Shown: in pieces, positions 41,153 through 49,772 of the stretch | How the letters are laid out: each line of letters begins with the position of its first letter | Numbering within the stretch: the first letter of the stretch is position 1 | Origin: B73-G16 sp964611295 | GTDB lineage: Bacteria; Desulfobacterota; B13-G15 | NCBI GenBank assembly: GCA_964611295.1 | Contig: CAZSWV010000001.1 | Coordinates: forward strand, 1-64,000 | Direction: 5' to 3' | DNA length: 64,000 bases | Notes under the pieces: model-generated | The model's database searches: none | The model's input: only the letters and a program-made list of their open reading frames with translations | Told to the model about the DNA's origin: nothing | Made by a program: the position numbers and the translations under genes

Positions 41153-42124
41153 ATGAGGCCAATAATAGTATTGGCTGAACACCGTCAAGGACAGTTACGC
41201 GACATCACCTTTGAGATGTTGAAAAAAGCACAAGGGCTTTCTGAGGCTTTAGGGCAGGAAGTCCACACCGTTTTGATAGGAGAAGGCCTTTCGGAAATGG
41301 TCGAAGGGGTAAGACCTTATTGTCATAAGGTCCACCTGGTACCTGTGGAAGGCGTAAAAGAATTCGAAGGCGAAGTATACCAAGCTGCTTTGACAAGGCT
41401 CATCAAGGACCTTACCCCCTCGCTAGTCCTCATAGGCCATACGGCCCAAGGGATGGACCTTGCCCCTGCGCTAGCCTGTGCCATTAACAGTCCTTTGGTC
41501 AGCGACTGTTATGACTTCGGCTTTAGGGAAGGTCGCTTTTGGGCCTTCAGACAGGTCTACGGTGGGAAACTATCGGCCCAAGTGGAGGTCGAAGGGAGTC
41601 CGGTGATAGTGACGGTTCGATCAGGTTCCTTTGAGGCCGAGGGATTGAGGACTTTAGGGGGACAGGTGGTAAGTTGGGAAGGGCCAGTAGGGGTTTTCCC
41701 CTACAAAAGGTTCCTGAGGTTCGTAGAAGCCCCTCGCGCAGAAGTGGACATCACGCAGGCCGAGGTCATCGTTTCGGTGGGAAGGGGAATAGGAGGACCA
41801 GAAAACATCCCCTTAGCAGAGGAACTCGCAAAGGCCTTAGGAGGGGTGCTGGCATGTTCGAGACCAGTTGTGGACAAGGGTTGGTTGCCAAAGGAAAGGC
41901 AGGTGGGTACTTCTGGTAAGACTGTCAAACCTAAGGTCTACATCGCCTTAGGGATAAGCGGGGCTTTTCAACACGTGGCGGGTATGAAGCAATCTGGGCT
42001 CATCATAGCCGTTAACAAGGATCCAAAGGCTCCTATTTTCGGTGTGGCCCACTACGGGATTGTGGGGGACCTGTTACAAGTAGTCCCCGTGCTTTTGGCC
42101 AAACTTAAAGAGAGGAAGAAGTAA
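41153..42124 (+). CDS. etfA: Electron transfer flavoprotein alpha subunit
   Basis: 323 residues. The C-terminal FAD domain reads LPKERQVGTSGKTVKPKVYI, GISGAFQHVAGMKQSGLIIA and FGVAHYGIVGDLLQVVPVL, all EtfA signatures. It forms the heterodimer with EtfB and takes electrons from the acyl-CoA dehydrogenase. The next gene starts at the base after its stop. Confidence 0.94.
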   Translation: MRPIIVLAEHRQGQLRDITFEMLKKAQGLSEALGQEVHTVLIGEGLSEMVEGVRPYCHKVHLVPVEGVKEFEGEVYQAALTRLIKDLTPSLVLIGHTAQGMDLAPALACAINSPLVSDCYDFGFREGRFWAFRQVYGGKLSAQVEVEGSPVIVTVRSGSFEAEGLRTLGGQVVSWEGPVGVFPYKRFLRFVEAPRAEVDITQAEVIVSVGRGIGGPENIPLAEELAKALGGVLACSRPVVDKGWLPKERQVGTSGKTVKPKVYIALGISGAFQHVAGMKQSGLIIAVNKDPKAPIFGVAHYGIVGDLLQVVPVLLAKLKERKK

Positions 42125-44809
42125 ATGGCAGAAAAGGCGGTTTTGGTAATAGGGGGAGGGATAGCCGGAATGCAAGCGGCCTTGGACGTGGCCGATGCAG
42201 GTTATAAGGTTTACCTTGTGGAAAAGGAGGGATGGATTGGAGGGCATATGGCCCAACTTGATAAGACCTTCCCCACCAACGACTGCGCTATGTGTACCAT
42301 CTCGCCAAAGCTTACCGAGGTAGGGCAACATCCAAATATTGAGTTATTGACGAATAGCACGGTGATATCCCTTGAAGGCCAAGAGGGTGAGTTCAGGGCC
42401 AAGGTCCTCAAAAGGCCTAGGTTCGTTGACCCTTCTAAATGCAATGCCTGTGGGGAGTGTATAAAGGTCTGCCCGGTAGAACTTCCTAACGAGTTCGACC
42501 AGGGGTTAAGTAAGAGGAAGGCCATTTACAAGGCTTATCCTCAGGCCATACCCAATGCCATGGCCATCACCAAACTCCAAAGGCCTCCATGTGTCCTCAG
42601 CTGTCCTGCAGGGGTTAACGTTCAAGGCTATATAGCCCTCCTTTTGGCAGGGAAGTTGGAAGAGGCATATGAGCTCATTTGGGAGAGAAACCCCTTTGTA
42701 GGGACCTGTGGGAGGGTTTGTTACCATCCTTGTGAAAAGGCGTGCAACAGGAATCAGCTGGATGAGCCTGTGGCCATCAACAGCCTCAAGAGGTTTATCA
42801 GCGACTGGGCCAGGGACAGGGGTATAAGGCCTAAGGTACGGGTTTCGATTGACCCTGCGAGGCCAAAGGTAGCAATTGTGGGGTCGGGGCCAGCTGGCCT
42901 CACAGCTGCCAGGGACCTCCTCCTTATGGGATATCCTGTAACGGTCTTTGAGGCTGCTTCAAACCTAGGAGGCATGCTATCCCAGGCCATCCCCCCTTAT
43001 AGACTTCCCAGGGAGGTCTTACAGTTCGACATAGAGAGGATCTTGGAGCTCGGTTTAGAGGTAAAAACAGGCGTACGGGTTGGTAGAGACATTACCCTTG
43101 AACAGTTGAGGGAAGATGGTTATAGGGCCATATTCTTAGCTATAGGTCTTCCAAAGGGGCAAGGGTTGAAGATAGAAGGGGCTGAGCTCAAAGGGGTCCT
43201 TTTCGCCCTTGACTTCTTGAGAGAGGTAAATAAAGGAGGAAGGCCCTCTTTAAGGGAGCCTGTGGTGATAATAGGGGGTGGTAACACCGCTATAGATACA
43301 GCCCGTACTGTCCTGAGGTTAGGGGTAAGGGATGTGACCATCCTTTACCGACGAACCGAAGGGGAAATGCCAGCTTCCCCTGAAGAGGTCCAACAGGCAA
43401 AAGAGGAAGGGGTAGGCTTTGAATTCTTGGTGACGCCGGTAAGGTTTTTGGGGGAAAGGGAGGTGGAGGCTGTTGTCCTTCAAAGGATGGAGCTCGGCGA
43501 GCCAGACGAAAGTGGCAGGAGGCGACCTGTGCCCCTTCCAGGTTCGGAATTCGTGAAGCAGGTCGGGACCGTTATCCTTGCCATAGGGCAGACAGGGGAC
43601 CTCGATTGGGTGAGGGACTGTGGCATAAGGCTCACTCGGGCAGGGACCATAGAGGTGGATCCTTTGACACTCCAAACCTCGGTTCCCGATGTCTTTGCCG
43701 GTGGAGACGTGGTTACGGGTCCTGGGTTCGTGGTAGACGCCATAGGTCAAGGCCATCAGGCAGCTATTTCCATAGACCGCTACCTTAGGGGCATGGATTT
43801 AAGGGAAGGGAGGGATAAAGGGGCCATCGAGCCTGCGAGTTTGCCACGTATCGTACGATCTATTTCCTCCAGGGTACAAACCAAGAAGCTTGAAGCCTCC
43901 AAGAGGGTGAAGTCCTTTGAAGAGGTGGAATTGACCTTAAAAGAGGAAGAGGCCAAAGGCGAAGCGGAAAGGTGTCTTCAGTGTGGGGTTTGTTGTGAGT
44001 GCTTCCAATGCGTAAAGGCGTGTGAACAAAAGGCCATAGACCATTCGCAAAGGGAAGAGGAGGTCGAACTATCGATAGGGGCTGTGATTGTGGCTACGGG
44101 ATACGATCTTTTCGATCCACGTCAGAAGCCAGAATATGGTTATGGGCGCATAAAAGGGGTGATAACAGGCCTTGAACTCGAACGCCTCATGTCCTCTTCT
44201 GGGCCTACGGGAGGGGATCTGACAATAGAAGGTAAAAGGCCCAAAGACGTGGTCTTTATCCAATGTGTGGGATCAAGGGATCGGACGGTTAACAGGCCTT
44301 ATTGTTCCCGCGTCTGTTGTATGTATGTAGCCAAACAGGCCCAAGAGGTAAAAGAACGCTTGAAAGAGGTAAGGATCACCATCTGTTATATGGACGTCAG
44401 GGCGTACGGAAAGGGCTACGAGGGCCTCTACGAAAGGGTCCAACGGCGTGGGGTCCTTTACCGCCGTGGCATTCCATCAGAAGTCTACCAGAGGGACGGG
44501 AAGTTGATCCTCAAGGGTGAAGACACCTTATTGGGGAAGCCTTATGAACTTGAGGCAGACCTCGTAGTCCTAGCATGTGGCATAGGACCTTCGGAAGGGG
44601 CCAAAGAATTGGCCTCGGTCCTCGGGCTTGAGGTCGATGAGCACGGGTTCTTTAAAGAGGCAAATCCCCTGGATCCTGTGGTTTCTACAAGACCAGGGGT
44701 TTTCCTTGCTGGCTGTTGCCAGGGGCCAAAGGACATAAGCGATTCGGTAGCCCAAGCCTCAGGTGCCGCCGCTAGGGCCTTGGCTTTGATATCGAGGGTT
44801 AGGTCATGA
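42125..44809 (+). CDS. HdrA with inserted NfnB/GltD-like NAD(P)H module
   Basis: 894 residues. The HdrA N-terminal FAD loop is GGGIAGMQAALDVADAGYK, with CAMCTISPKL and the cluster CNACGECIKVCPVEL (about 106). From about residue 154 to 600 lies a complete glutamate-synthase-small-subunit-like unit: PPCVLSCPAGVNVQGYIALL, CGRVCYHPCEKACNR (about 194), FAD loop VAIVGSGPAGLTAARDLL (about 249), NAD(P)H loop VVIIGGGNTAIDTARTVL (about 380) and VFAGGDVVTGPGFVVDAIGQ (about 522). HdrA then resumes: CLQCGVCCECFQCVKACEQKA (about 616), CVGSRDRTVNRPYCSRVCC and FLAGCCQGPKDISDSVAQA. This would give one polypeptide two FADs plus a pyridine-nucleotide site. Predicted role: link NAD(P)H to the Hdr/Etf chain. Confidence 0.85.
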   Translation: MAEKAVLVIGGGIAGMQAALDVADAGYKVYLVEKEGWIGGHMAQLDKTFPTNDCAMCTISPKLTEVGQHPNIELLTNSTVISLEGQEGEFRAKVLKRPRFVDPSKCNACGECIKVCPVELPNEFDQGLSKRKAIYKAYPQAIPNAMAITKLQRPPCVLSCPAGVNVQGYIALLLAGKLEEAYELIWERNPFVGTCGRVCYHPCEKACNRNQLDEPVAINSLKRFISDWARDRGIRPKVRVSIDPARPKVAIVGSGPAGLTAARDLLLMGYPVTVFEAASNLGGMLSQAIPPYRLPREVLQFDIERILELGLEVKTGVRVGRDITLEQLREDGYRAIFLAIGLPKGQGLKIEGAELKGVLFALDFLREVNKGGRPSLREPVVIIGGGNTAIDTARTVLRLGVRDVTILYRRTEGEMPASPEEVQQAKEEGVGFEFLVTPVRFLGEREVEAVVLQRMELGEPDESGRRRPVPLPGSEFVKQVGTVILAIGQTGDLDWVRDCGIRLTRAGTIEVDPLTLQTSVPDVFAGGDVVTGPGFVVDAIGQGHQAAISIDRYLRGMDLREGRDKGAIEPASLPRIVRSISSRVQTKKLEASKRVKSFEEVELTLKEEEAKGEAERCLQCGVCCECFQCVKACEQKAIDHSQREEEVELSIGAVIVATGYDLFDPRQKPEYGYGRIKGVITGLELERLMSSSGPTGGDLTIEGKRPKDVVFIQCVGSRDRTVNRPYCSRVCCMYVAKQAQEVKERLKEVRITICYMDVRAYGKGYEGLYERVQRRGVLYRRGIPSEVYQRDGKLILKGEDTLLGKPYELEADLVVLACGIGPSEGAKELASVLGLEVDEHGFFKEANPLDPVVSTRPGVFLAGCCQGPKDISDSVAQASGAAARALALISRVRS

Positions 44810-46491
44810 AGTGGGGGAGGCGTGTAGGCGTATATATTTGCCATTGTGGGAGGAACATTGCAGGCTATGTGGACATAGAAGCACTTGTGGAAAAGGTGCG
44901 GGGGCTAAAAGGGGTTGTTACAGTCAAACACGAAAGGTACATGTGTTCTGAACAAGGCCAACAGTTGATAAAGGAAGACATAAGGGAAGGCCTGGTGGAT
45001 AGGGTAGTAGTGGCGTCTTGTACCCCGACCATGCACGAAAGGACCTTCCGAAGGTGCGTTTCAGAGGCCGGTTTGAACCCTTTCCTTTACCAGCAGGTAA
45101 ATATAAGGGAGAACTGCTCTTGGGTGACAGAGGACGTCCATGAGGCCACTCAGAAGGCCTTCGAGCTGATAAAGGCAGGGGTTTGGCGGGTAAAGTGTCT
45201 TGAGCCCCTTGAACCTTTGCAATACCCTCTCATCCCTTCCACTTTGGTGATCGGGGGAGGTATAGCGGGGATAATAGCCGCTTTGGATATATCGGAGGCA
45301 GGGTTTGAGGTCATAGTGGTGGAGAGGGAGGGAGAGCTTGGGGGGTGGGGGAGGAAGATAGGAGTAAGTTTTCCGCAACTTGTGCCTGTGAAGGATTTCC
45401 TTGAAGGACTTATAGGAAAGCTTCTTTGCAGGTCAAACGTGAAGGTCTACCTCAAGAGCGAAGTAGAGCAGGTAGAAGGGTTTTCAGGCAATTTCACCGT
45501 TAAGATAAGGACTGAGAAAGGGGTATTCGAAGAGAAAGTGGGCAGTATAATAGTAGCTACTGGTTTTACGCCCTTTGATGCGAAGAGGAAGGCCGAGTAT
45601 GGCTACGGGAGGTTCCCCCAGGTGTTGACAACTGTAGATGTAGAGGAGAGGTTTGTTAACGGATGGCCTGAAAGAGGGGGAATAAAATCGGTGGCCTTTA
45701 TCCAATGTGTGGGGTCAAGGGATCAAACTATAGGAAGACCCTATTGTTCACGCGCCTGCTGTACAGTGGTGGCCAAGCAAGCCCTGCTCCTCAAAAGGCT
45801 TTTCCCTGAGGCCAGGGTTTACGTCTTTTATATGGACGTAAGGACCTTCGGCAAGGGGTATGAGGAGCTTTTTGAAGAAGCCCAAAGGGAAGGGGTTGTA
45901 TACATTAGGGCCAATCCCGGTGAGGTCTATCCCCTGAGGGACAAGCTTGTAGTGAGGTATGAGGATACCCTTTTAGGAAGGCCTTCGGAGCTTGAAGTTG
46001 ACCTTTTAGTTTTGGCCGTTGGTATGGAACCGCCACAGGGGGTGAAGGAACTGATGAAGAAACTCTATCTGAATGCAGATGCCGATGGTTTTTTCCTAGA
46101 GTCCCATCCCAAACTTGGTCCTGTGGATACCTTTTCCGAAGGGGTGTTTCTGGCTGGTTGTTGTCAGGGGCCGAAGGACATCCTGGATACCATCTCACAG
46201 GCCCATGCCGCGGCTGCGAGGGCTACGAGGCTGTTCCATGTAGGGAAGGCGATAAAAGAGCCGGTTGTAGCAGAGGTAGATCATGAAGTATGCGCGCGGT
46301 GTAGGATATGTGAGGCTACATGTAGCTTTAACGCCGTTACCTATGACCCCAAGGCCAAACGTATGAAAGTGATAGAAGCAGCTTGCAAGGGCTGTGGGGC
46401 TTGTGCTGCGTCATGTCCTTCGGGGGCTATGAGCCTTAAACACTTCCGTTACAGACAGACCTTACTCCCCATCGAAGCCGTCCTTCATTAA
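44806..46491 (+). CDS. hdrA: HdrA-like FAD/iron-sulfur protein
   Basis: 561 residues, ATGA overlap with the previous gene. The HdrA N-terminal domain reads VGVYICHCGRNIAGYVDIEA and VVVASCTPTMHERTFRRCVS; the FAD loop is LVIGGGIAGIIAALDISEAG; CVGSRDQTIGRPYCSRACC and FLAGCCQGPKDILDTISQAH are the core motifs; C-terminal clusters are CARCRICEATCSFNA and CKGCGACAASCPSGA. The internal ferredoxin seen in methanogen HdrA is absent, so it is shorter. Last gene of the operon; its end overlaps the convergent gene by 4 nt. Confidence 0.88.
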   Translation: MKWGRRVGVYICHCGRNIAGYVDIEALVEKVRGLKGVVTVKHERYMCSEQGQQLIKEDIREGLVDRVVVASCTPTMHERTFRRCVSEAGLNPFLYQQVNIRENCSWVTEDVHEATQKAFELIKAGVWRVKCLEPLEPLQYPLIPSTLVIGGGIAGIIAALDISEAGFEVIVVEREGELGGWGRKIGVSFPQLVPVKDFLEGLIGKLLCRSNVKVYLKSEVEQVEGFSGNFTVKIRTEKGVFEEKVGSIIVATGFTPFDAKRKAEYGYGRFPQVLTTVDVEERFVNGWPERGGIKSVAFIQCVGSRDQTIGRPYCSRACCTVVAKQALLLKRLFPEARVYVFYMDVRTFGKGYEELFEEAQREGVVYIRANPGEVYPLRDKLVVRYEDTLLGRPSELEVDLLVLAVGMEPPQGVKELMKKLYLNADADGFFLESHPKLGPVDTFSEGVFLAGCCQGPKDILDTISQAHAAAARATRLFHVGKAIKEPVVAEVDHEVCARCRICEATCSFNAVTYDPKAKRMKVIEAACKGCGACAASCPSGAMSLKHFRYRQTLLPIEAVLH

Positions 46492-47468
46492 GGAGATCTG
46501 TAGAAAACCCAGACGTTGCCTTTAAAGTCCTTTCTCACTTTGCCCCTTTTGACCAAGTAGTGTAGATGGGATATAGTTTCAGAAAGGGCAAACCATTTCT
46601 GGTGGACTGTAAATTCAGACCAGTTTCCCCCTATGTCCCAGTGTATAAGAGAAGCCACTTCATATGCTGTCTTCGGCTCCTTCAAGGCCTCGAGGATTTC
46701 TTCGCACCTCCTTTGATGATGTGAGAGGAGTTCATTTACCCTCTTTTTAAGGTTTGAAAAAGGCCGTCCATGTCCCGGTAGCGTTAGGTCGACTTCAAGG
46801 TTCCGCACCTTTAGAAGGCTTTTAAGATAAGCCCCTAGCGGGTCTTCTATTTCCGGCCAAAATCCTACGTTAGGGGTTATGGTCTCAAGGACGTGGTCGC
46901 CTGCTATGAAGAACTTAAGGTTAGGTTCGTATAGACAACTATGGCCCGGGGAGTGCCCAGGTGCACTAACAACTGAAAAGCTCAAGTTACCCCTTTTCAG
47001 TACTTGGCCGTCTTCTACAGGCACAAAGGCCAAGGGGATCTTAGGTATAAAGCGTATGGGATGGAGGTCCTCCATCTCCTCGATCTCACTTTTCGTAAAC
47101 CCGTGGGATAACATGACCTTTTTCAAAAAATCCCAACGTTGTTCCAAGTCGTCCAAAAGGAGTTTGGCCTCAGTTGGGTTAAAAAGGACCTGTGCCGAGC
47201 GTTTATAAAGGGCATAGGCTTGACCGATGTGGTCTATGTGAAAATGGGTGACGAAGACGTCCAACTTCTCGACATCGGCCCCTACCTGTTTGAGCGCTGA
47301 CAATAAAAGGTCGGCCGTTTCCTCTTCATACGGTCCTGGGTCTATTAAAAGGGGATTTTCTCCTGAAAGCACAAGATAGGCATTGACGCTCCCTAAAGGC
47401 ATGTTGCCTAGGTCCAGTTCTATGCGGAGAATCCCTTCTTTTAATTCTTCCACCGAGAGGATCACCAT
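46488..47468 (-). CDS. Metallo-beta-lactamase-fold hydrolase
   Basis: 326 residues from the ATG at 47468 (GGGGAG upstream); a TTG at 47495 is in frame. The metal motif FVTHFHIDHIGQAYALYKRS gives H-x-H-x-D-H; further ligands are in VVSAPGHSPGHSCLYEPNLK, FIAGDHVLETITP and TLPGHGRPFSN. The C-terminal about 80 residues are helical, with a winged-helix look (SEFTVHQKWFALSETISHLH). This resembles the MBL proteins often placed near acyl-CoA or aromatic degradation genes that act as thioesterase- or LACTB2-like hydrolases. Substrate unknown. Confidence 0.82.
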   Translation of the reverse strand: MVILSVEELKEGILRIELDLGNMPLGSVNAYLVLSGENPLLIDPGPYEEETADLLLSALKQVGADVEKLDVFVTHFHIDHIGQAYALYKRSAQVLFNPTEAKLLLDDLEQRWDFLKKVMLSHGFTKSEIEEMEDLHPIRFIPKIPLAFVPVEDGQVLKRGNLSFSVVSAPGHSPGHSCLYEPNLKFFIAGDHVLETITPNVGFWPEIEDPLGAYLKSLLKVRNLEVDLTLPGHGRPFSNLKKRVNELLSHHQRRCEEILEALKEPKTAYEVASLIHWDIGGNWSEFTVHQKWFALSETISHLHYLVKRGKVRKDFKGNVWVFYRSP

Positions 47469-47547
47469 GGCACTTCGCTTCTCCCCTGTGGTCAAAAGAT
47501 CCCTTCTCTTGATCCCGAGCTTGATAAGGGCATCTATTTATATCTTC

Positions 47548-48369
47548 TCAAAGGAGGCTTTCAAGCAAGAGCATCAATGTAATCCCCGTTATTGCGCCCC
47601 CGGTGGCGAGGTCAACGTTTCCAGACCTATGGGCTTCGGGTATCGCCTCCTCAATCACGACAAAGACCATCGCCCCTGCAGCAAAGCCCATGAAAAGGGA
47701 GATGAGCCCATGATAGGAAGAGGATACAAAAGCTCCAAGCAAAGAAAACACGGGTTCTGGGAACCCTGATAAGATGCCCAAAAGGGAACTCCTCATGAGG
47801 CCGACCCCTTCTCTTCTTAAAGAAAAGGAGACCACCAGGCCTTCAGGTATGTTCTGTATGGCTATGCCAACTGTGAGGGCAAAAGCGGAGCTATTTATGC
47901 CGTGTTGGGAGACGTCACTGAAAGACGTTCCCAAGGCAAGCCCTTCAGGGACGTTGTGTAAGGTAACTGCCGAAAAGAACAGGATGGCCTTATGCCAATG
48001 GGTTTCTATTCCTTCTTTATCTTGTAGAGGATGACCTATATGAAGGTGAGGCAAAATTACGTCCAAAAACCTGATGAAAATCGCTCCCATTATAAACCCG
48101 AAGATAGGCATAAAAGGTGTTTCAGCGACTTCAAGCCCTCGGGACAATAGGGAAAAGAAACTCGTTGTGATCATCACACCTGAAGAAAACCCCAACATAA
48201 AATCCAAGAACTTGTTAGAGGGGTTTTTGTTGACAAAAAGGGAAAAAGTCCCCATTGAACCCACAGCCCAAGTGAAAAGAGAGGCGAATAAAGCAGCGTT
48301 TATGGAATTTAGCGAAAAAAAGTACACCTCCATTTCTTTTTGAGCCTTTATGTAGGCAACTCTAAACAT
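47548..48369 (-). CDS. ZIP family metal transporter (GufA-like)
   Basis: 273 residues, about eight membrane helices. Metal-site motifs: TLHNVPEGLALGTSF in helix IV and AIQNIPEGLVVSFSLRREG in helix V; EEAIPEAH lies near the end. A His-containing loop (PHLHIGHPL...ETHWH) precedes helix IV. Imports zinc or related divalent metals across the inner membrane. Divergent from the alcohol dehydrogenase gene and sharing its 148-nt control region. Confidence 0.88.
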   Translation of the reverse strand: MFRVAYIKAQKEMEVYFFSLNSINAALFASLFTWAVGSMGTFSLFVNKNPSNKFLDFMLGFSSGVMITTSFFSLLSRGLEVAETPFMPIFGFIMGAIFIRFLDVILPHLHIGHPLQDKEGIETHWHKAILFFSAVTLHNVPEGLALGTSFSDVSQHGINSSAFALTVGIAIQNIPEGLVVSFSLRREGVGLMRSSLLGILSGFPEPVFSLLGAFVSSSYHGLISLFMGFAAGAMVFVVIEEAIPEAHRSGNVDLATGGAITGITLMLLLESLL

Positions 48370-48399
48370 TCAAAGACAAAACCTTCCTTACCTCAGGGG

Positions 48400-48428
48400 A
48401 TTATGTAGAAAATTTCCAAAAATCGCAA
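48400..48428 (-). promoter_or_regulatory. Probable promoter of the ZIP gene
   Basis: On the minus strand, TTGCGA (48428-48423), a 17-nt spacer and CATAAT (48405-48400). The spacer contains one arm of an inverted repeat. Confidence 0.45.
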
Positions 48429-48493
48429 CCGCCCTAAAACGAACCGAACTTGACGTTTTGATAATTATGTGTTAAAAGACAATTTGGAAATTT
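48410..48493. promoter_or_regulatory. Paired operator: AAATTTCCAAA ... TTTGGAAATTT
   Basis: Perfect 11-bp inverted arms at 48410-48420 and 48483-48493, separated by 62 nt. The left arm lies in the spacer of the ZIP promoter and the right arm at the expected transcription start of the alcohol dehydrogenase promoter. The placement suggests one regulator acting on both genes. Confidence 0.45.
48450..48478 (+). promoter_or_regulatory. Probable promoter of the ADH-AOR-corrinoid operon
   Basis: TTGACG (48450-48455), a 17-nt spacer and TAAAAG (48473-48478), about 40 nt before the start codon at 48518. The only promoter-like element upstream of the long plus-strand operon. Confidence 0.45.
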
Positions 48494-48517
48494 CAAAAAA
48501 AACTTATGAGGGTACAA

Positions 48518-49771
48518 ATGGAAAAGGAAGGGATAGTGTGGCCTATGGATGTACCGTTATTGCGTACTGTCACCACCACCTTTAACGCTCCTGAGTCCAA
48601 GTTGCTGATAAATTCCTTTTTCATGCCTAAGGTCTTCTACGGATTGGCTGGCTTACAGTTATTTGTGGGGTCAATGGCCCAACTGGGGAGGAAGAAGGCC
48701 TTTATCGTGACAGACAAAGGGGTCAAGGGATTGGCTTCTATTGTGGAGAAGGCCTTGAGGGGTGTGGGGATTGAAGTGAAGGTGAACGAGGGGGTAGAAC
48801 CAGAGGTTCCCCTTCATGTCCCTCGGCAGATGGCCGAAGAGATGTCACAGTGGGGTCCGGATCTTATAGTAGCAGTGGGTGGTGGCAGTGTTATGGATAC
48901 GGCCAAGGTGAGTTGGATCCTTTATGAGGTGCCTGAAGCCGATCTTGTAGCGATAGATCCTATGAAGCCCCTTGGATTGAGGAAGAAGGCCCTTTTGGCC
49001 TGTATCCCTACGACTTCCGGTACGGGTTCTGAGGCCACAAATGTCGCCGTTGTACATGACGAGAGCGTAAGCCCTGCTCGTAAAGAGGGGGTACTTCACC
49101 CAGAACTTTATCCGGATTTTGCGGTCCTTGATCCGAGGTTTGTAGTCCGTATGCCTAAGGACCTTACCCTTTGGACGGCCATGGACGCCTTGTCGCATGC
49201 GGTAGATTGTTATCTCTGTAGGTCGAGTAACCCTATTTCGGATGCTTTGGCTGTTAAGGCCATAAAGATGATCTTTACATATCTACCGCTTGTGCTTGAA
49301 AGGCTCGATAACTTACAGTTGCGTTTGAGGATGCAGGTGGCAGCAATGATAGCGGGGGCTGCTTTTTCCAATGGTGGGATTGGCACAACGCATGCCCTGG
49401 CCCACAACATCGGTGCCATCTTTGGGGTCCACCATGGTATGGCCTGTGGGGTTACGATCCCTTACGTGATTAAGTTCTATGCCGAAGTGGACGATAAGTT
49501 CCTTTCCTTAGCAGAGGAATTGGGGATAAAGGGAGAAGGACGTGAAGAGGTGTTGAGGGCGTTATTGGACTATTTCCTTGCCTTTTACAAAAAGGTAGGG
49601 GCGCCTTTGACCATGAGGGATTTGGGTATTAAGGAGGAGGACTTTAAAGCCAAAGAGGACCTTTTCGTTAAGTACGCCTTGATGGACCCGACAGGTCCCA
49701 TGGCACCTCGACAGCCCTCATATGAGGAGATGCGTCAGTTGATAGAAGACGTGTATTACGGGAGGGTGTGA
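48518..49771 (+). CDS. Iron-containing alcohol dehydrogenase
   Basis: 417 residues from the ATG at 48518, which has GAGGG 6 nt upstream; the ATG at 48506 has no ribosome site. NAD(P)-dependent group III alcohol dehydrogenase. The nucleotide-binding loop is VGGGSVMDTAK, then CIPTTSGTGSEATNVAVV; the iron ligands are in MDALSHAVDCY and GIGTTHALAHNIGAIFGVHH. Interconverts an alcohol and an aldehyde. One nt before the aldehyde oxidoreductase gene, so the two probably act in series. The N-terminal about 35 residues precede the usual start of the fold. Confidence 0.9.
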   Translation: MEKEGIVWPMDVPLLRTVTTTFNAPESKLLINSFFMPKVFYGLAGLQLFVGSMAQLGRKKAFIVTDKGVKGLASIVEKALRGVGIEVKVNEGVEPEVPLHVPRQMAEEMSQWGPDLIVAVGGGSVMDTAKVSWILYEVPEADLVAIDPMKPLGLRKKALLACIPTTSGTGSEATNVAVVHDESVSPARKEGVLHPELYPDFAVLDPRFVVRMPKDLTLWTAMDALSHAVDCYLCRSSNPISDALAVKAIKMIFTYLPLVLERLDNLQLRLRMQVAAMIAGAAFSNGGIGTTHALAHNIGAIFGVHHGMACGVTIPYVIKFYAEVDDKFLSLAEELGIKGEGREEVLRALLDYFLAFYKKVGAPLTMRDLGIKEEDFKAKEDLFVKYALMDPTGPMAPRQPSYEEMRQLIEDVYYGRV

Positions 49772-49772
49772 G

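Noticed and set aside
48506..48517. The upstream ATG of the alcohol dehydrogenase as the true start.
   Set aside because: It follows an A-rich stretch without a ribosome site, while the ATG at 48518 has GAGGG at good spacing.
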